A stretch of 64,000 nucleotides of DNA from Botrytis cinerea B05.10 (GCF_000143535.2 NC_037322.1:1922001-1986000), one strand, 5' to 3'; positions 45,042-58,400 are shown, counted from the first letter of the stretch. The notes: generated from the sequence alone by a model not told the origin. Translations and numbers: made by a program.

Positions 45042-46706
45042 CTAACTACCCCGTGAAACAGAGGCTCTTGCCCATAGTAGCACCTCGATCCATTCCGGAC
45101 GTTTTGCCTCGAGTGACAGCGATAATCTTTCTACCAAATGCTTTCCAGCGCCTTTCGAGAAACTATGCATAGTGCTTATATATAGCGCTACTCCATAATG
45201 CATGAATATTAGCATTGCTATGTCGTCATTGTTCAACAAAAGAGACATCAAAGAATCGCTGATTGCCAATGGCCATGCTACGATGGCAGCACCGTGTTCC
45301 ATTTGAAGAAGTTCCGTGTACGTGAAGAGTGATGTACAAGCGTTTAAATATTCACTCTTATGTTCACTTTCAATGGAAGCTATGTAGGTAGCCATTTCAT
45401 TCATCTTATGCAGTGCAATCCTGATGTTCCAAGTCAGTGAACAGCCTATATAAGACCTGTATTTAAGAGTAAATGACATTTGTACATACTGGAGCAATTC
45501 ATCATTTCTGGTTTGATATTCCGGGAACTTTGCGTGCTGGCTCAGAAATATACCCATATGCCCAAAAATGGAATTTTTGTTATCAATATGTGTGAGAAGG
45601 TCCCTATGGATCGTGTCTTTCGGATTAGAGGACTTTAAAATCAGTTGATCCCTCCAAGCCTCAAAAGAACCGCCCCACAGGTCACCCCCTATTATTTGGT
45701 CTAAGCAGACTGTGACCCCCTGAAGTAATTTGCGTGTTTGAATAAGGTCAGTCACAGGGTCAATTTCTTCGCTCCCAAACCTCTCTGTTGACAACGACAA
45801 AGAATTTATAACCATGGTCAGGGAACAGAGGGCTATTGCATCTGAAGCAGAGGAGTAATTTTGCAAAGCTTCATTGAGACCAACTGTTGCTCGATTATGA
45901 TACTGCAATGCAGTAGCGACCCAGTATTGTGATTTTTCAGTCTCAACAGTCGACAGGTGAATAGCGGCGGAGGTTAGGACGGCATGAAGCAGAAATGTAT
46001 TTTCGATTGCGTGTTTGACCATAACATCACAGTAAAACAATACATCTCTCGAATCTTTGGAAAGTATGATGGATGTAGAGGTTGAATACTGATGCATCAA
46101 TCTTAGCTCTAGAGCTCTAATGTTATCGTCTTCGAACTTCAAGGCTGTGGGTGAAGACTGAACCGAGGACCCAGCAGAAAAACTGCTCTGTGTCTGGCTC
46201 GATGGCTGCGAGAGGTAACTGCATGGTTCACTCCGTCTTGCACAAATTGCACATGACGGTCGTGTTTCGTCGCACTGAAATTTTGTATATCAGCGACAGC
46301 TCGGGTTAAAAATCTAACAAGTCAAATGTCAAATCCGAACATCCCGAGCAGATTATTGAGTAGTTCCGACCAGTGGACTAGATGTAGGCTATTGATGTCC
46401 CGAAGTAGTTTCATATTTCAAAGCAGTTCAGTATTGAAATGATTCCAGCAATTCACATTACTGAGACGTGCTGTTTGAATTCTGAAATCTCAAGCCTCTT
46501 GTTGTCGGACTACAGTCTATATACTAATGGAAAGCCTGATACAAGCAGGAAGTGTGCTTCAAAAGAACCAAAAGCGAAAAGCAAAGACATGGACAACAAG
46601 TAAGGTAATGGGGCAGACTAACCTTCACCCGTCTTCTTTTGCATTGCGTGCAGCCATTTGAAGACTTGGTATGAGCTCGTCGTTTGGACATTGAGTTGAG
46701 TAGCAT
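45042..46706 (-). CDS. Zn2Cys6 transcription factor, UPC2-like
   Basis: Two exons, 46706-46623 and 46274-45042, 438 residues. Splicing assembles the binuclear zinc cluster: GCTQCKRRRVK from exon 1 and CDETRPSCAICARRSEPC from exon 2, i.e. C-x2-C-x6-C-x6-C-x2-C-x6-C. The intron of 348 bp falls exactly between the second and third Cys. After a Ser/Gln-rich linker, LRLMHQYSTSTSIILSKDS and HAIENTFLLHAVLTSAAIHL match the C-terminal regulatory domain of the sterol-uptake-control (UPC2) type, which senses a ligand in yeast Upc2. No biosynthetic cluster adjoins, so the target pathway is unknown. An alternative start at 46691 would give MSKRRAHTKSSNG, the more usual N-terminus; both keep the domain. 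A start upstream of the first intron ORF is excluded by the cluster position. Confidence 0.83.
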
Positions 46707-47115
46707 CAAAGGTGGGAGTATTAAGCGTATTTATTACCAGAAATCGTGATGTAGTATACGAAGAACACGAAGGAATGTAGTTGAAAATGGATCTTTATTT
46801 ACATGGGGCGGACATGGAGCGGAAATAATTGCCGGTGCTGGTGGTTCGGTCAAGGCAAGTGGTGACTGAACACCGGATACCCACACCGGCGGTGGCGAAG
46901 CCATCTTAGCTTTGACACTAGGAGGCTGTGCTTTGATAATGAAGGAAACTGCCGCATTGCATCAAGAATTTCAAATGTTGAATTCTTTGGAGCATTTACG
47001 TTTTTTGTATGTTCATTCACTAGACTGCGTGTCTAATGCACGCGTTCTTCCAGCTATCATGATACTTATGGGAACCGGCTCTGTGGTTGTTGTGTAAGTT
47101 TCCGAGGAATGAACT

Positions 47116-47176
47116 TTCACCGCTTCCGTAAATGGATATTGACCGGTGAATTCTGCCCGTGAAAATCAGCGGTGAA
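47116..47176. promoter_or_regulatory. CGGTGAA inverted and direct repeat cluster
   Basis: TTCACCGCT at 47116-47124 is the exact inverse of AGCGGTGAA at 47168-47176, with CGGTGAA also at 47144-47150. Everted or inverted CGG triplets are typical Zn2Cys6 targets, and the site is ~410 bp upstream of the Zn2Cys6 gene start, so autoregulation is possible (inference). Confidence 0.4.
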
Positions 47177-48210
47177 TGACGGAAAGGGCAGGCCGAAGTT
47201 CTTTTCTTAGAATTAGCTAGTTTATAAGTGGAGTTGTAGGAGATCATCTCTCTTACCATCCGTGAGACATTAGATTATCACGTGGAGATGAGGTATGTAT
47301 CTTGGATCATGATCCAATTAGATGCTGGTATCATCTTAATTCCGCCCACTAGCTTTACACTCTATCTTGGACGTCATATTTTCGATTCGTATTCAATTTT
47401 ACCATGGGGATTTGTAAAGTCCGCTTAGTAACCACCTCTTCACTTACCCCCCTTCCTGCATTCGGGTAAAAGCAAACAAGGAGAAGAGGAAAAGATCCAA
47501 TTCTTACACAACCCAATTACTTTGAAGAGGTTGAATTGATTCGAACGATTCACCTGTCATTTTTGACAGTTCAGGAGCTGAAGAACTGAGTCAAGATAAA
47601 AAGTAATATTGAAACCTCCTTCGAACAATAAAAGAAGGCTGAATTTCTACTTTCAACTAAAGATAGATTTAAGCTTCGATCTAATTTCGTAAGTCTTACA
47701 TCAAGCTTGGTTCAGACTCCGGTCAGGTTACAATGATGGAACGGTGATTCAAGATAAAGCTTGGTTGTCGCCGTTCTTAACCGGGTGTCCCTGGAATGAC
47801 ACCTATGAAGCATCTTTTCTTGGTAAGTTGTTTTTCCTCTCTTGAATAAAACTCCATCTTCCGTGAGGGAGACCGGTTAATTTTATATTCGTAGCGTGAT
47901 CTACTATACCAAGACTAAGCAGTACAACCTGGAGGGCTGAAACATTGATGCATTGTATCTCACACTGGATTAGTGTTGGTATCAACTTGGTTGACAAGTG
48001 TCAAAGAACTTTAATCTATTATGGCTGTAATTTTTCTTGATCATTATTATCTATGAGAAGCTACGTACTTATATTAAGAAACACAAACTCCTTCTTACTA
48101 TATTGAGAGGTCCGCGGCATATTCTGCAAACTTGCCCTTATAATTATCGTACGAGTATCAATCATCGCATGGTCTGGGATAAATCTGTCAAAATCGCGGG
48201 AATTACCCAT

Positions 48211-48239
48211 CTCGCCCTCTCCGCCCTCTCCGCCCTCTC
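48211..48239. repeat. 9-bp tandem repeat TCCGCCCTC
   Basis: Three near-perfect copies in noncoding sequence. Confidence 0.8.
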
Positions 48240-49435
48240 TTCCCAGTATCACCAAATATCACCAAGTCACCCGCACTAAATCTATTTCGACACAATGCTC
48301 TGATTTTAGACAAAGCTACCACAATATCTTATGATAGGAATACACTGTATATCACCATAAATCACACACTAACAACCGCGATGAGCTGCGTTGAAAGCAA
48401 CCGTCTTTCCAATCACACTTATCCAACAAAATTCAACTTGTGCCCAAAGCAACCCCATAAAACTTCGCTATGGTAGTTGCAGAGCGGGTCTGTCCCTGAG
48501 GCTTTTGACGCAATTGCATGGAATATCAACTTGGATATTGAAAAAGTTTTTTAACCTTTTAGCAAAGACGGGAATGGCCCAATTATCTTTCCCCACGTGT
48601 ATGGATTTCACATGAAAAATAAAGTATGATCGTACGATGAGGGCTTGGGATGAAAGATAAATGGTTCAAAATGCAGAGTCTCCATTTTAGAACTCTACAA
48701 AATGACGAAGTCAGAGCCATATCATAAGTAAAGTTGCTTCTTGGCAGTACGGAGAAATTTGATGGCTACAGAGTGAAAACTACCAAAATCACACAAAGCT
48801 ATCTCAAAGTTTCTCGCATAAAGTCTACTAGCAAAGTAGAATATTCACAGGCAGTCAAACACAATGGTAAATAGGAAGATGATAAAAGTTACTTGACATT
48901 TAACATCCATGAGATAATTTACAGTAGCCCGCCTCCTTCCTTGATGTAATCATTCTGTCCTCCCGTGCTCCCTTATCTCAAATTTGTCCAAAAAGCATGA
49001 GAAACCCCCACCCGAGAGTAAAACCCATGTTGAGAATTCAATTATGACGGATTGACATTAATAGAGAAAGGAAAGACTAAGATAAAAAAACAAGCTATTG
49101 AAGAATAAGAAACATCAATACCCTCCAAACGCCCTGATTCCACAAGTGTCAGAGAACCCCCACCCCCCGAAATACTACTTGATCAACTCTATGTGATAAC
49201 CCAACCTAATGCATAAATAAAAAAGCACACCCGCGGAGATCGAAACCTTGGAATAATGAAACGCCGAAACACTGAACTTATCTCTAAGAGACTTGTCGGT
49301 CAATGTTGTAAAAAAGAAAGAGACTCATTATGCTTCCGAGCGCCCGGGATAATCCAACACGTCCAATAACTTCAACACATTATGATCTGAGTCGCTTTGA
49401 AACTTACAACTGGCATCGAATTCCTGATGAACCGC

Positions 49436-51514
49436 TTATCTATGTCCATTAGTGCCATTGGTCTTACCATTGACCTTCGTAACCTCCCGAGTCTCTCCAG
49501 GTACTGGTCCCAAGCGCCCATATTGCCATTCTGGCAAAGTCATGCCTGTCTGCTCATGAATGGTGGACATGAGTGGTGGAAGCATTTGATACATGTTACG
49601 AATACTATCCATACCACCCATACCGGCTCCCTGGCCTTCAGCAGAGTTGCCTTCACCATTGCCACCGGCCTGTGCCCCAGTATTCCAGATCGTCATCTTG
49701 GGGTTCAAACCACGAACAGCCTCGGCATTGGCTTTGGCAAGGTCTTGGTAAGTACCACGTTCGATCATGAGGTATTGCATGAGTCCTTGTGGACCACCCA
49801 TAGCCTTGCTCATATCTCCATATGCGGCGGCCATGGCACTCATACCAGCTGCCTCTTTTTGCTTTCTCAAGAGGGCTGCTTCGGCTGCTTTGGACTCGGC
49901 GATAAAATTAGCCTCGGCTTCTAATTTTATTCTGTAAGCTTTAGCTTCAGCAGCTTTCTGCTCGCTGTAAAACTCAAACTCTGCTCGGGCCTTCTCTCTA
50001 TATGCCTTGGCATCAGCTGCTTTCTGTTCACTGTAGACTTTCGCGTCGGCACTCTTCTGCTCAGTATTGGCTTTTGCAAGCGCTGCCTGTTTCTCACTAT
50101 ACATCTTAGCATCAGCAGCCTTTTGTTCAGAGTTTGCCTTTGCTTCTGCTATCTTTTGCTGACTATAGAATTCGGCATTTGAGCGGGCCTGCTCTTCGTA
50201 GTTTTTAGCATCAGCAGCTTGTTGCTTAGCTTCGCGGGCAATCGTAGCCTTGACAACATCACTGGCACGAAGACGTTCTAGCTCTGTAAAAGCACGCTTG
50301 ACTTCGACGTCTTTGCGGAGTTCTTCGTCGCGGACTTCGGTAGCACGTGTGGCCTCTTTAAAAGTTCAATATGTCAGTTTATTGCATGTTAAACCGATTA
50401 AGCCTCTGTCGAAGATTTTTGATATCATTTTCCCGTTGAGAAATATGCAATTCAATACTTTAAATCTTTACTTGACAGGCCATTCTTTCGATATCCTCAG
50501 GGAGAATTCAAGCGTTAGGACCTTCAAGCTTCAGAATTCTTAGAGCACTCAAAAATTCTTAGAGGGTTGTATTGGGAAATTTGTAGGCCACAGGAAACAA
50601 GACTGAATATCACTTACCGATTTGAGCAACGTTAACATCGCGGCTGTAAACAGTTTTGCGGGTTGCAAGTGTAGCTTCAGCTCGAGCCTTTTCACTATCA
50701 CGTTCCGTTTTTTGAACTGCGGTCTCGGCTTGAACCTTGGCGAGTTCTCGATCTTGCTCTGCCCGACGCTGAGCTTCTCCGACAGTACCCAATCGTTGAG
50801 CTTCTGCTACATCGATACGGGCTTGATTAATTGCACCCTCGTGGGCTTTCTTGCTGAGAGAGGCAAAGTAGTTGGAACCTGGAGCGTCTTTGAGTTCTTT
50901 CACGTTGGCGTTGTAGATTCTAAGCCCAAACTGTCCCAACTCAGATTGAATATTCTTGAAGATGTCCTTCTTAAATGCTTCTCTCTCTGTGAAAATCTTC
51001 TCCATAGACATGGAGCTAACAAGGACACGGGTTTCACCTTCGATGATACCGACAACAATCTTTCTGAGATGTGCGCCAGCATCACCGTCATTGTTTTCGC
51101 CTTCAGCCAGTAGCATTGCAAATTTCAACAAGGCATCGTCGCCATCCTCTGCAGCACTCTCATGGTTAGAGCTGGCGGTACGGGCATTATCGCCTCTGCG
51201 GTTAACATCTGGACCGATGGTGAATACTACAGGAATTGCCAACTGAAGTTTCTCCTTTGTCATAGCTTGAAGTGACAACTCATAGTCGCGAGGTTGAATG
51301 TTAAATCTTCGGACCTAGAAAACATTAGGAGTGCAGATGAGGGAATGTATATGAACCTACCTTTTGAAAGGGCCAGACAAAAGCACTCTTGCATATTTTG
51401 ACAGTCGCTATCTTGGCGCCAGTGATAGCGAGGTACTTATAGAAGTTAGATGTGTCGTCTTTAAGGGAATTAGGAAGAAGTTCAAACCTCATTGGGGGAA
51501 GCAATTTGATACAT
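49436..51514 (-). CDS. Flotillin/reggie (SPFH band-7 protein)
   Basis: Four exons: 51514-51488, 51435-51361, 51314-50618 and 50355-49436, 572 residues. The N-terminus MYQIASPNE-YLAITGAKIATVKICKSAF is the flotillin start, followed by RRFNIQPRDYELSLQAMTKEKLQ and the band-7/PHB domain to ~residue 190. The C-terminal half is a long Ala/Glu/Lys/Gln coiled coil (~200-440) that includes six consecutive 11-residue units such as SEQKAADAKMY, TEQKSADAKVY and SEQKAAEAKAY, then a Gly-rich segment (GAQAGGNGEGNSAEGQGAG) and a conserved tail. Flotillins oligomerise on the inner face of sterol-rich plasma-membrane microdomains and affect hyphal polarity and septa in Aspergillus. Introns are 52, 46 and 262 bp. 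Confidence 0.92.
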
Positions 51515-53473
51515 GATAATGGATGTGTGTCGTTTTTTTGTACAATTGAGTCCTTTTGATGGGGGGATATCGATAGACTTTATAGACTTTTTGAGAAGGG
51601 AGAAGATTGTTCTGTTTTATTCAATCAGTATTAGACTAGCGCATTGAAGATAATAAGCTATGCCTGATCAGTCAATGGATGTAAGTACCAACTTGAGTGC
51701 GGGGTTATTTAGTGCTTCTGGAACTCCTAAAAGTTCTCCAAGATTGCCAAATGCGCTGATAGTGAACTTTCAATCACTGGTGAGCTCGTGACGCGCTGCC
51801 AAGGCGTCTAAGGTAGTGGTATCAATATTGTGCTGACAAAACCGAAGAGTTCCAATAGGTAAAGATAGATGTAGAAATGAATTGTTGTGGTTTAATTGGA
51901 AGAAAGAGATGGGCTGATATATCAGTAGCTAGATGGCTCCTTCTAAAATGGTCTGATTCTTATTTGCCCAACGATAAATTGCGATGGTGTATATCAGCTG
52001 ATCAATTGACCTCTCTCGGGAATAAATGCAGTTTTAACGGTAAAGGAGCTAACTAGTATCTAGACGAGAAAAACGATATGGAAACGGCAATCAATAAGTG
52101 ATGACAGAAGGAAGTAGAGAGCAGAAAACGTCAAAAAGAAGATCAAGAGCGACTTTATATACATTCACATTCACTCGCCAAGCTGAGAGCGCTATCAATA
52201 AGCAAGACATGTTTAAGGCATAGAACAACCTTACTGAGGTGTTTTGATGAACTTGTGGTGAATACTTCGTCAAAAGACAGGGCGATAGCGGGATAAGATG
52301 CATCAAAAATTGAGGAGAAATTTTATGTCAGACCCTTTGGATTGGCAAGGGAGCCTCGCCTAACCAATAGCGTTAAGGGCGCAATCCTGTCGACTCAAGA
52401 TGATAATGTTACACTGCCGCCATTCCGACCGTGTAAAGTAAGAACTTGACCATTTAAGACCAGTTATAAACCTACGCACTGACTATTCCCTTACTTAAGG
52501 GTTGGAACAGAATGAAATAAACGTGAATGCTGTGGTAGGGATTATCGACTAGGGTATGTATTGGGCATTGGAGAGAGGAGCAGTGCTCAAAGAAGTTGAG
52601 TCCCCGCAAGATCACAAAACCTTAATAGTTAGACGATAAAGGACCCAGATAGATAACACTATATGCTCATCAGCTGTTTGACCGCAAACAGGAATAATGT
52701 TGCGACATCGGAAAACGGCAAATTCAGATGCAATTCTGACACCTTGGCAAGGCTTGCTGGGAATCCCAGCCTGGGATGCCGAGCCCCTAAATTTGGAGAT
52801 CTTCCCCGGATCCACTCAGGATTTCTAGCGAGCTTCTAGAAAGTCTCACCTGATCTCGACAGCCCCACACAGCCATCGTCATATATCACCTATGGAATTG
52901 CACGAAGAGTATCCATCCCTTGACCAAGACCAACGAGGCAGACAACCTTAAATGTCTACCTTATTCCCGCATATTTCAAAACCGTGCTGTGCATATTAGG
53001 CAGCTAAATAACAGAAGTTTCTTGATAAGGGGCGTTGCACAGCCGAGTGAGTTGTCCGAATACCCGACCTAGCCAATCCGTGAGATCGCAATTCTTTTGA
53101 GTCCGAATGGAATTCCGAAATTTTGAGATGCTTTGACTCATCCGATATGATAATTCGCAAAACCAAAGACTAGATCAAGAGAAGTCACATACATCATCGA
53201 TTGTTTGATATGCTTTCTCCCTAGTGAGTCCGGTCTCGTGACTATTGGACCACTAAAATCTACTATCACTTAGTAGCACTACTTTCGAGTCAACAAAGCT
53301 CGCAAATAGTTGCAGAGTCAGCAGAGAGTGCGATAATCGGATTTACACAATAACAGTAAGGTTCGCTTACATATCCTCGGCAGAGAGAGGACCAATACTT
53401 TGTTTCCCACAACCAAACCTTGATCACTTCAGTCGCGGTAAAAGACATCATATCTTTGTACATACGTGTCAGG
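51515..53473. other. Intergenic, divergent promoter region
   Basis: About 2 kb between flotillin (-) and the hypothetical gene (+). Open frames on both strands lack domains. CCAAT occurs near 52360 (cctaaccaatagcg). Confidence 0.5.
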
Positions 53474-54271
53474 ATGGAATCCAAAATCCCAAGACAAGAT
53501 CACGACGATGAACCGGCTCCTCCATCATACATGGACGCTCTGTCATCGTCGTCGGTGTCTCCGGCAGTATCAAAGACTTCGGGATCTTCCACTTTCCCAT
53601 CTACGTCTACCTCCTACGGTACCCAAATTCAAACCCAGCTGAACCACCTTAGAACTCAATTCAGCTCCCTCCAGACCCAAAAATCTCTTCTCGAGTACGC
53701 GCAAGAAGAGAAAATCCTCTCTCTCCTTACAACCCAAATTCAAATTTATTTATCCGAATTCGCGAACACAGGTCTGAGAAAAGGAACATTGCTGTTGCTC
53801 CCAGCACACTGTCTTCAAAACGAAAAGGCACAACCACTTGATTTTGATAGGGAAAATCCCGGATATGACGTGTTTGTGGAGATAGGAGATAAGGAGAGTC
53901 TTAATGGTGGATCATGGTTCTGGGAAAATGAAGACATGGCGAAACGACTAGCAGAGGCTTTAAAGCCTCGTCCGGAGCTACTTTCCAGACAAGCCGTTGC
54001 GAAAATAGATTCAAAAAAAGTCGCTCCGAGTTCAACAGGAAATATTAGCAGATTCTGGAGTAGGAAGTCGAGTTCGAAGAGCGAGGAAAAGCCTGTGTTG
54101 GTCGAGGATGTGAAAGTTAGTTCAACTATTCAGGAGCCGAGAGACAAGGTACATATGAAAGTGGATGCAGAAGAAGTTGTGTTTGAGTATGAAAATAGTT
54201 TCGGCCTGTTGGAAACCCAACGAGGATATGGTATTATACTTCATTTCACAATTATCACTACCAAGGAGTAG
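53474..54271 (+). CDS. Conserved hypothetical fungal protein with PPSY motif
   Basis: Intronless, 265 residues from ATG 53474; an earlier in-frame ATG at 53420 would add 18 residues but the acidic N-terminus MESKIPRQDHDDEPAPPSYM looks natural. PPSY near residue 18 is a candidate WW-domain/Rsp5 ubiquitin-ligase docking site. A Ser/Thr-rich linker, a coiled-coil stretch (TQLNHLRTQFSSLQTQKSLL), an aliphatic segment RKGTLLLLPAH, and a C-terminal strand-rich block (DAEEVVFEYENSFGLLETQR) follow. From memory this arrangement occurs in uncharacterised ascomycete proteins. No signal peptide or membrane span. Function unknown. Confidence 0.7.
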   Translation: MESKIPRQDHDDEPAPPSYMDALSSSSVSPAVSKTSGSSTFPSTSTSYGTQIQTQLNHLRTQFSSLQTQKSLLEYAQEEKILSLLTTQIQIYLSEFANTGLRKGTLLLLPAHCLQNEKAQPLDFDRENPGYDVFVEIGDKESLNGGSWFWENEDMAKRLAEALKPRPELLSRQAVAKIDSKKVAPSSTGNISRFWSRKSSSKSEEKPVLVEDVKVSSTIQEPRDKVHMKVDAEEVVFEYENSFGLLETQRGYGIILHFTIITTKE

Positions 54272-55406
54272 TTAACAATTCATAACAGAAATATTTAGGG
54301 ATACTCTTCTTCAATCCCCGTTGAAACCACGATTTGAATAACCTATAACATCCCAGACAGCATATTATCCACTGTGGTTCTATGTGCTCGTGTTTACTAT
54401 TTGTTGCCATTTGTTAGATATCTACGCCTAGAAGATAATTGTGATACACAACTGAAATTTTAAGTAGATATAAATGAATTATCAACGGCATCAAAAGTTT
54501 TTGAGCGAAAAGAAGTTTATTCGATTTAGTTGCGACTGCTACATGTGATCTCAATGAAAAACGTCGTCATATCATTATGTGTATTGATTGAACTCAGAAC
54601 CCCATAAATGGAATGATGCATAAAGAAATTTACATGAGCGAAAGTTGCGAGACCTAAACATAGTCCCTTGAGTAATCGTGAAAGTCATATCGAATAAGAG
54701 CCCAATTTGTGAAATGAGATTTGAGACAACATAGTTGATGAAAAATACAATTGTTTGGTTGAGAGGAGAAATAGGTAATGTGAGCCAGGTGTTTGTGGTG
54801 ACTTGGAAATTCGTAGTGGATTCAATGGCAGCCGCTGAGCGAGTTCCACCCGACCGGACGAGAAAATATCGCGTGATTATGGGAAGTAATACTCATAATT
54901 TTGGTCCGAATGCTAGATTATTTGAATGCACTCCTATCTTGCCTCCGATTGTATGTGCTCGAAGGGAAATTTTGTATGGAGCTTCCAATTATTCGTGTTG
55001 TTGTTCAGTCCCAGTAAAGGCGGATAACTCACACTTGGGCTATGAAAGCTATACGTAGCATCCAGATTATGCTTGAGTCATCAAGGTTAGTGAGGCTAGT
55101 CGACGTCTCCATTTTCTACATGATCGCTCTGCTTCTCCATTTGTTTTTGATCTTCGAGATCGGGCGGTAACTTGAACTGAAGATCGTCCATTTCTTCACC
55201 TCTCAGAAAGATGCCAGCTCCTGCCCAGTGGTAAAAAAAAAGTTTCAAGTGATCCGGCTCTGAAGACCTACAATCTGAAGGCGTGAGGGTGTTTGCGGGT
55301 CAGGCATTTCAATAATTTCTCTTGAAAAAACCAACCAATTTGTTGACGCGTTATGATGAGCTTGATAATGTGAGTTCGAAATCCCCAGTAATTAAGAATT
55401 TCAGAT
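54272..55406. other. Convergent spacer, no gene supported
   Basis: A 107-codon open frame (ATG at 54738, stop before 55059) has ordinary composition (VDSMAAAERVPPDRTRKYRV) but no domain or splice support. I leave it uncalled. Confidence 0.45.
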
Positions 55407-58400
55407 TTATAATGCTCCACGTCTCTGCAGTAGAGATACCATTTCTGCATAATGCATATCTTTTGCAAGCTGTAAAGGTGTGCCTCGGATATAGTCAGTA
55501 ATGTTTATGTAAGCGCCGAGATCAAGCAAGACGACCACGGCCTCTATTTGTCTATTGAATATGGCTTCATGTAAAATCGGGGTGCCTTTTCCTATTGCAT
55601 TAACATCTGCTCCATGAGATACGAGAAGTTTGATAACATGCACCTGGCCGTTGACAGCTGCTTCTTTGAGCAGGGCTCCATGGTTATTTCCTCGGAAGTT
55701 CACATCGGCATCGTGCTCAAGTAAAGCTTGCAAGATACCAATATTATCTTTCATAATAGCAAGGTGGGAGGAAGATGCCACAATGGGACCATTGTGTACT
55801 CTGTAATACCTAGGCCCATCAACGTTTGCACCATTATTCAGAAGAATCTTGACAATGACTAATGCAACTACAGTATTTTTGCATCCCCAAATTGTCTCCA
55901 TTAACGGTGCTGAAAGAATCAATCGCTCATTCGAAAATCGGCCATCAACATCAGCTCCTTTGTCAATTAGCCATTGGACTCGATTGACATTCCCGCATGA
56001 TGCCGCATGTGAAAGGAGGTTTTGGCCCCTGATTTTCATATTGATATCAAAACCAAAATCAATGAGCTTCTGAACTTGCTGAGTTGACAGGGTACCAAGT
56101 AATCCTCCTTTGATCTTGATTTTAGAAATCCTGTCAACATTTCCATTTTCAATTGCAGTCAAAATAGCCGAAAAATAATCTTCTTCAGAGTTAGGTATTC
56201 TAAAGCTGAAGCTTCGATTGATATTTGCACCGTGCTTTAAAAGACACCTGATCATATCAAAATTAAGATTGGTGGCTGCAAGTTCCATAGGCGTCTCATT
56301 AAATCCATCTCCATTGATATAGACCTTTGCCAATTTAGGATCACCTTGGATAAAACTCTCAAAATAATCAACTCGGCTATAACGAGCTGCGTACAAAAAT
56401 GTCAAGCCGTTATAATATCTATCGAAAGATGCGCCGCGAGCCCCTAGAATCTTCAGAAGCATCACTTCGTTTGGGTACTGACGGAACTCAAGCCTGCGGG
56501 AGCAAAAACGGCTAGTGACATAATGAACTACTGACTGACTACTGCCAGCACGATCATTAAGTTCCCAGCATTTATCAATATTATATATTGCCGGATCGTT
56601 TATGATTAATGAGCAGATACCGAAATTGAGAACTTGTGTCGTCAGCGACAAATATAAGGGCTCTTGCAATGTTTCGTCCATACTCTGCGCATAAGGACAT
56701 GCAAGCACAAATTTGACAGCTCGTATTCCATTTTCGGCATTACTGTTTGACATTGCAACTTTGAGAAGTCGGACTCTCAAAATGGGCGTAAGGGGACCAT
56801 TGTGCACCAATATCAAGTCGAAATGCCGAGATCTCCAGTGGAGAAAATAGTCTTTTAAGGCCATAATCAAGGCGGCGTGTGTTTTAGCTTCGTTACTCAA
56901 CAGGAGGCCCAGAATGTCGCTATCCTTATGCTCGAGTGCGACTTCTAAGACTTTTCGGGCATTGTCGTCAGAACAGTTGCCACCTGTTTTGTCAACAGCG
57001 GATATTAGGAGTTCAATCTGCTCAGTGAAGAAACATTAACAATCTGTAATTCGAATGGTAGATGTGAACCAAGGCAACATAAACATGCTTGCGGGAATGA
57101 AGTCAAAGATTTATTAATCATACCATTTTATAATCTCCCTTACGTATTGCCAAAGACAATGCGGTTTCTTTTTTCCACAATTGATTCAATTCATAATATG
57201 ACGATGGGGTGGCCAGAAGAGCTTCAGAAACATCAAGAAGGCCAAGACATGATGTGACCATAAGCGTCGGCATGACATTTACTTCTTCAAGATCGTCTAC
57301 TTTCAGTACTTCCAAAATGGTATAAGCGATACCCCGGAGATGTTTTGGGGGGTGTTTCCCTCCTAAACAAGCCCGAAGCCAGATTGAACGCCGAATTGAT
57401 GGTGAGCATAATTCGATTATGGTTGGAATTTTAATATCAGGAGATGTTTCCCAATGTTTCATCCAGTAATCTGATGCGTATTTGAGAAACTTGAATCGGC
57501 GTTCATTTGAGATGTGTCGCTGGCCTTCGGGCGATGTTATAAAGCACTGATCTTTAGTGTCGTCTTCTGAGAACATTCTTAAAAAGAGGTAGGAGACACA
57601 AATCTCAGCTAAGATAGAGTGTGAATCAATCCGGCCCAAGCTGTGTTTCCAGCCTGTTGATGCAGGGCTTGAGTCTTTTGACCTAAGAAACTCTTTTGCG
57701 GTCTGGTGAATGAGATATACTCTCGAATTCGATATGGAAATAAAAAGACCACAAAGACCTCTAATCCTGATGGCGAATATCTTGGGATCTTCGAGCTCAA
57801 TATCTTCGAAAGATTGAGATCCGTCGTAGCAATTGTCTATATTGATAGCAATATTAAGCTCGTCTAGGGATAAAGGTCGCTCGGCTCCCACCACAATATG
57901 AAGTACTTTGGTAGCTTCTTGCTTATCTGGACTCTTGCGCAAAATTGCTTCATAGCTGTGCAATTTACGATCAGTAAGAGAAACGATAAGATATATATGG
58001 AGCAGATACAATGATATGGATTTTGTTAGCTGATATAATATCTAATATAGGAAAAAACTCACGCCTCATCAATCGTAGAAGGTAATTCAGCATTTAGTAT
58101 TCTTTTGAAGGTCTTTTCCTGTCTACTAGCTATGGCCCGATGGCGTATCGTGTCCATAATTAGATATAGCCAGAGATAGGTTCGATGTTCTATATCTTTT
58201 AGTCGGGAGCGGAGCCAAGTGTCCGCTTTCGGGGGAAGCTCAAGCTTATCCACTTCAGCATCAATAACAAGATTGATTTCCTGTCTTATTGTTGCCGCAG
58301 TGTCCTCACCCGCCAAGCGAATTCCTGAAAATGTATTTGTGAGACTTTCGAATTGCTCTTCAATCTCATAGTAAGGCCTGCTAGTGATAAGAAATTTCAC

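Larger units (their letters stand above)
46707..49435. other. Intergenic with candidate regulator-binding repeats
   Basis: About 2.7 kb with no supported gene. It holds ACCGG-containing motifs at 46871-46890, an inverted TTCACCGCT/AGCGGTGAA pair (47116-47124 and 47168-47176) with another CGGTGAA between them (47144-47150), a CCTGTCA...TGACAG hairpin near 47550-47575, and a TCCGCCCTC 9-bp tandem run at 48211-48239. Confidence 0.5.

Noticed and set aside
45430..45490. Possible extra 44-nt intron (GTATGT...ATATAG) in the Zn2Cys6 gene
   Set aside because: Removal would break the downstream frame, which continues in a family-like way without splicing.
54738..55058. Open frame with ATG, 106 codons
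   Set aside because: No domain, no homologue recalled, convergent 3' spacer; could be real but cannot be supported.
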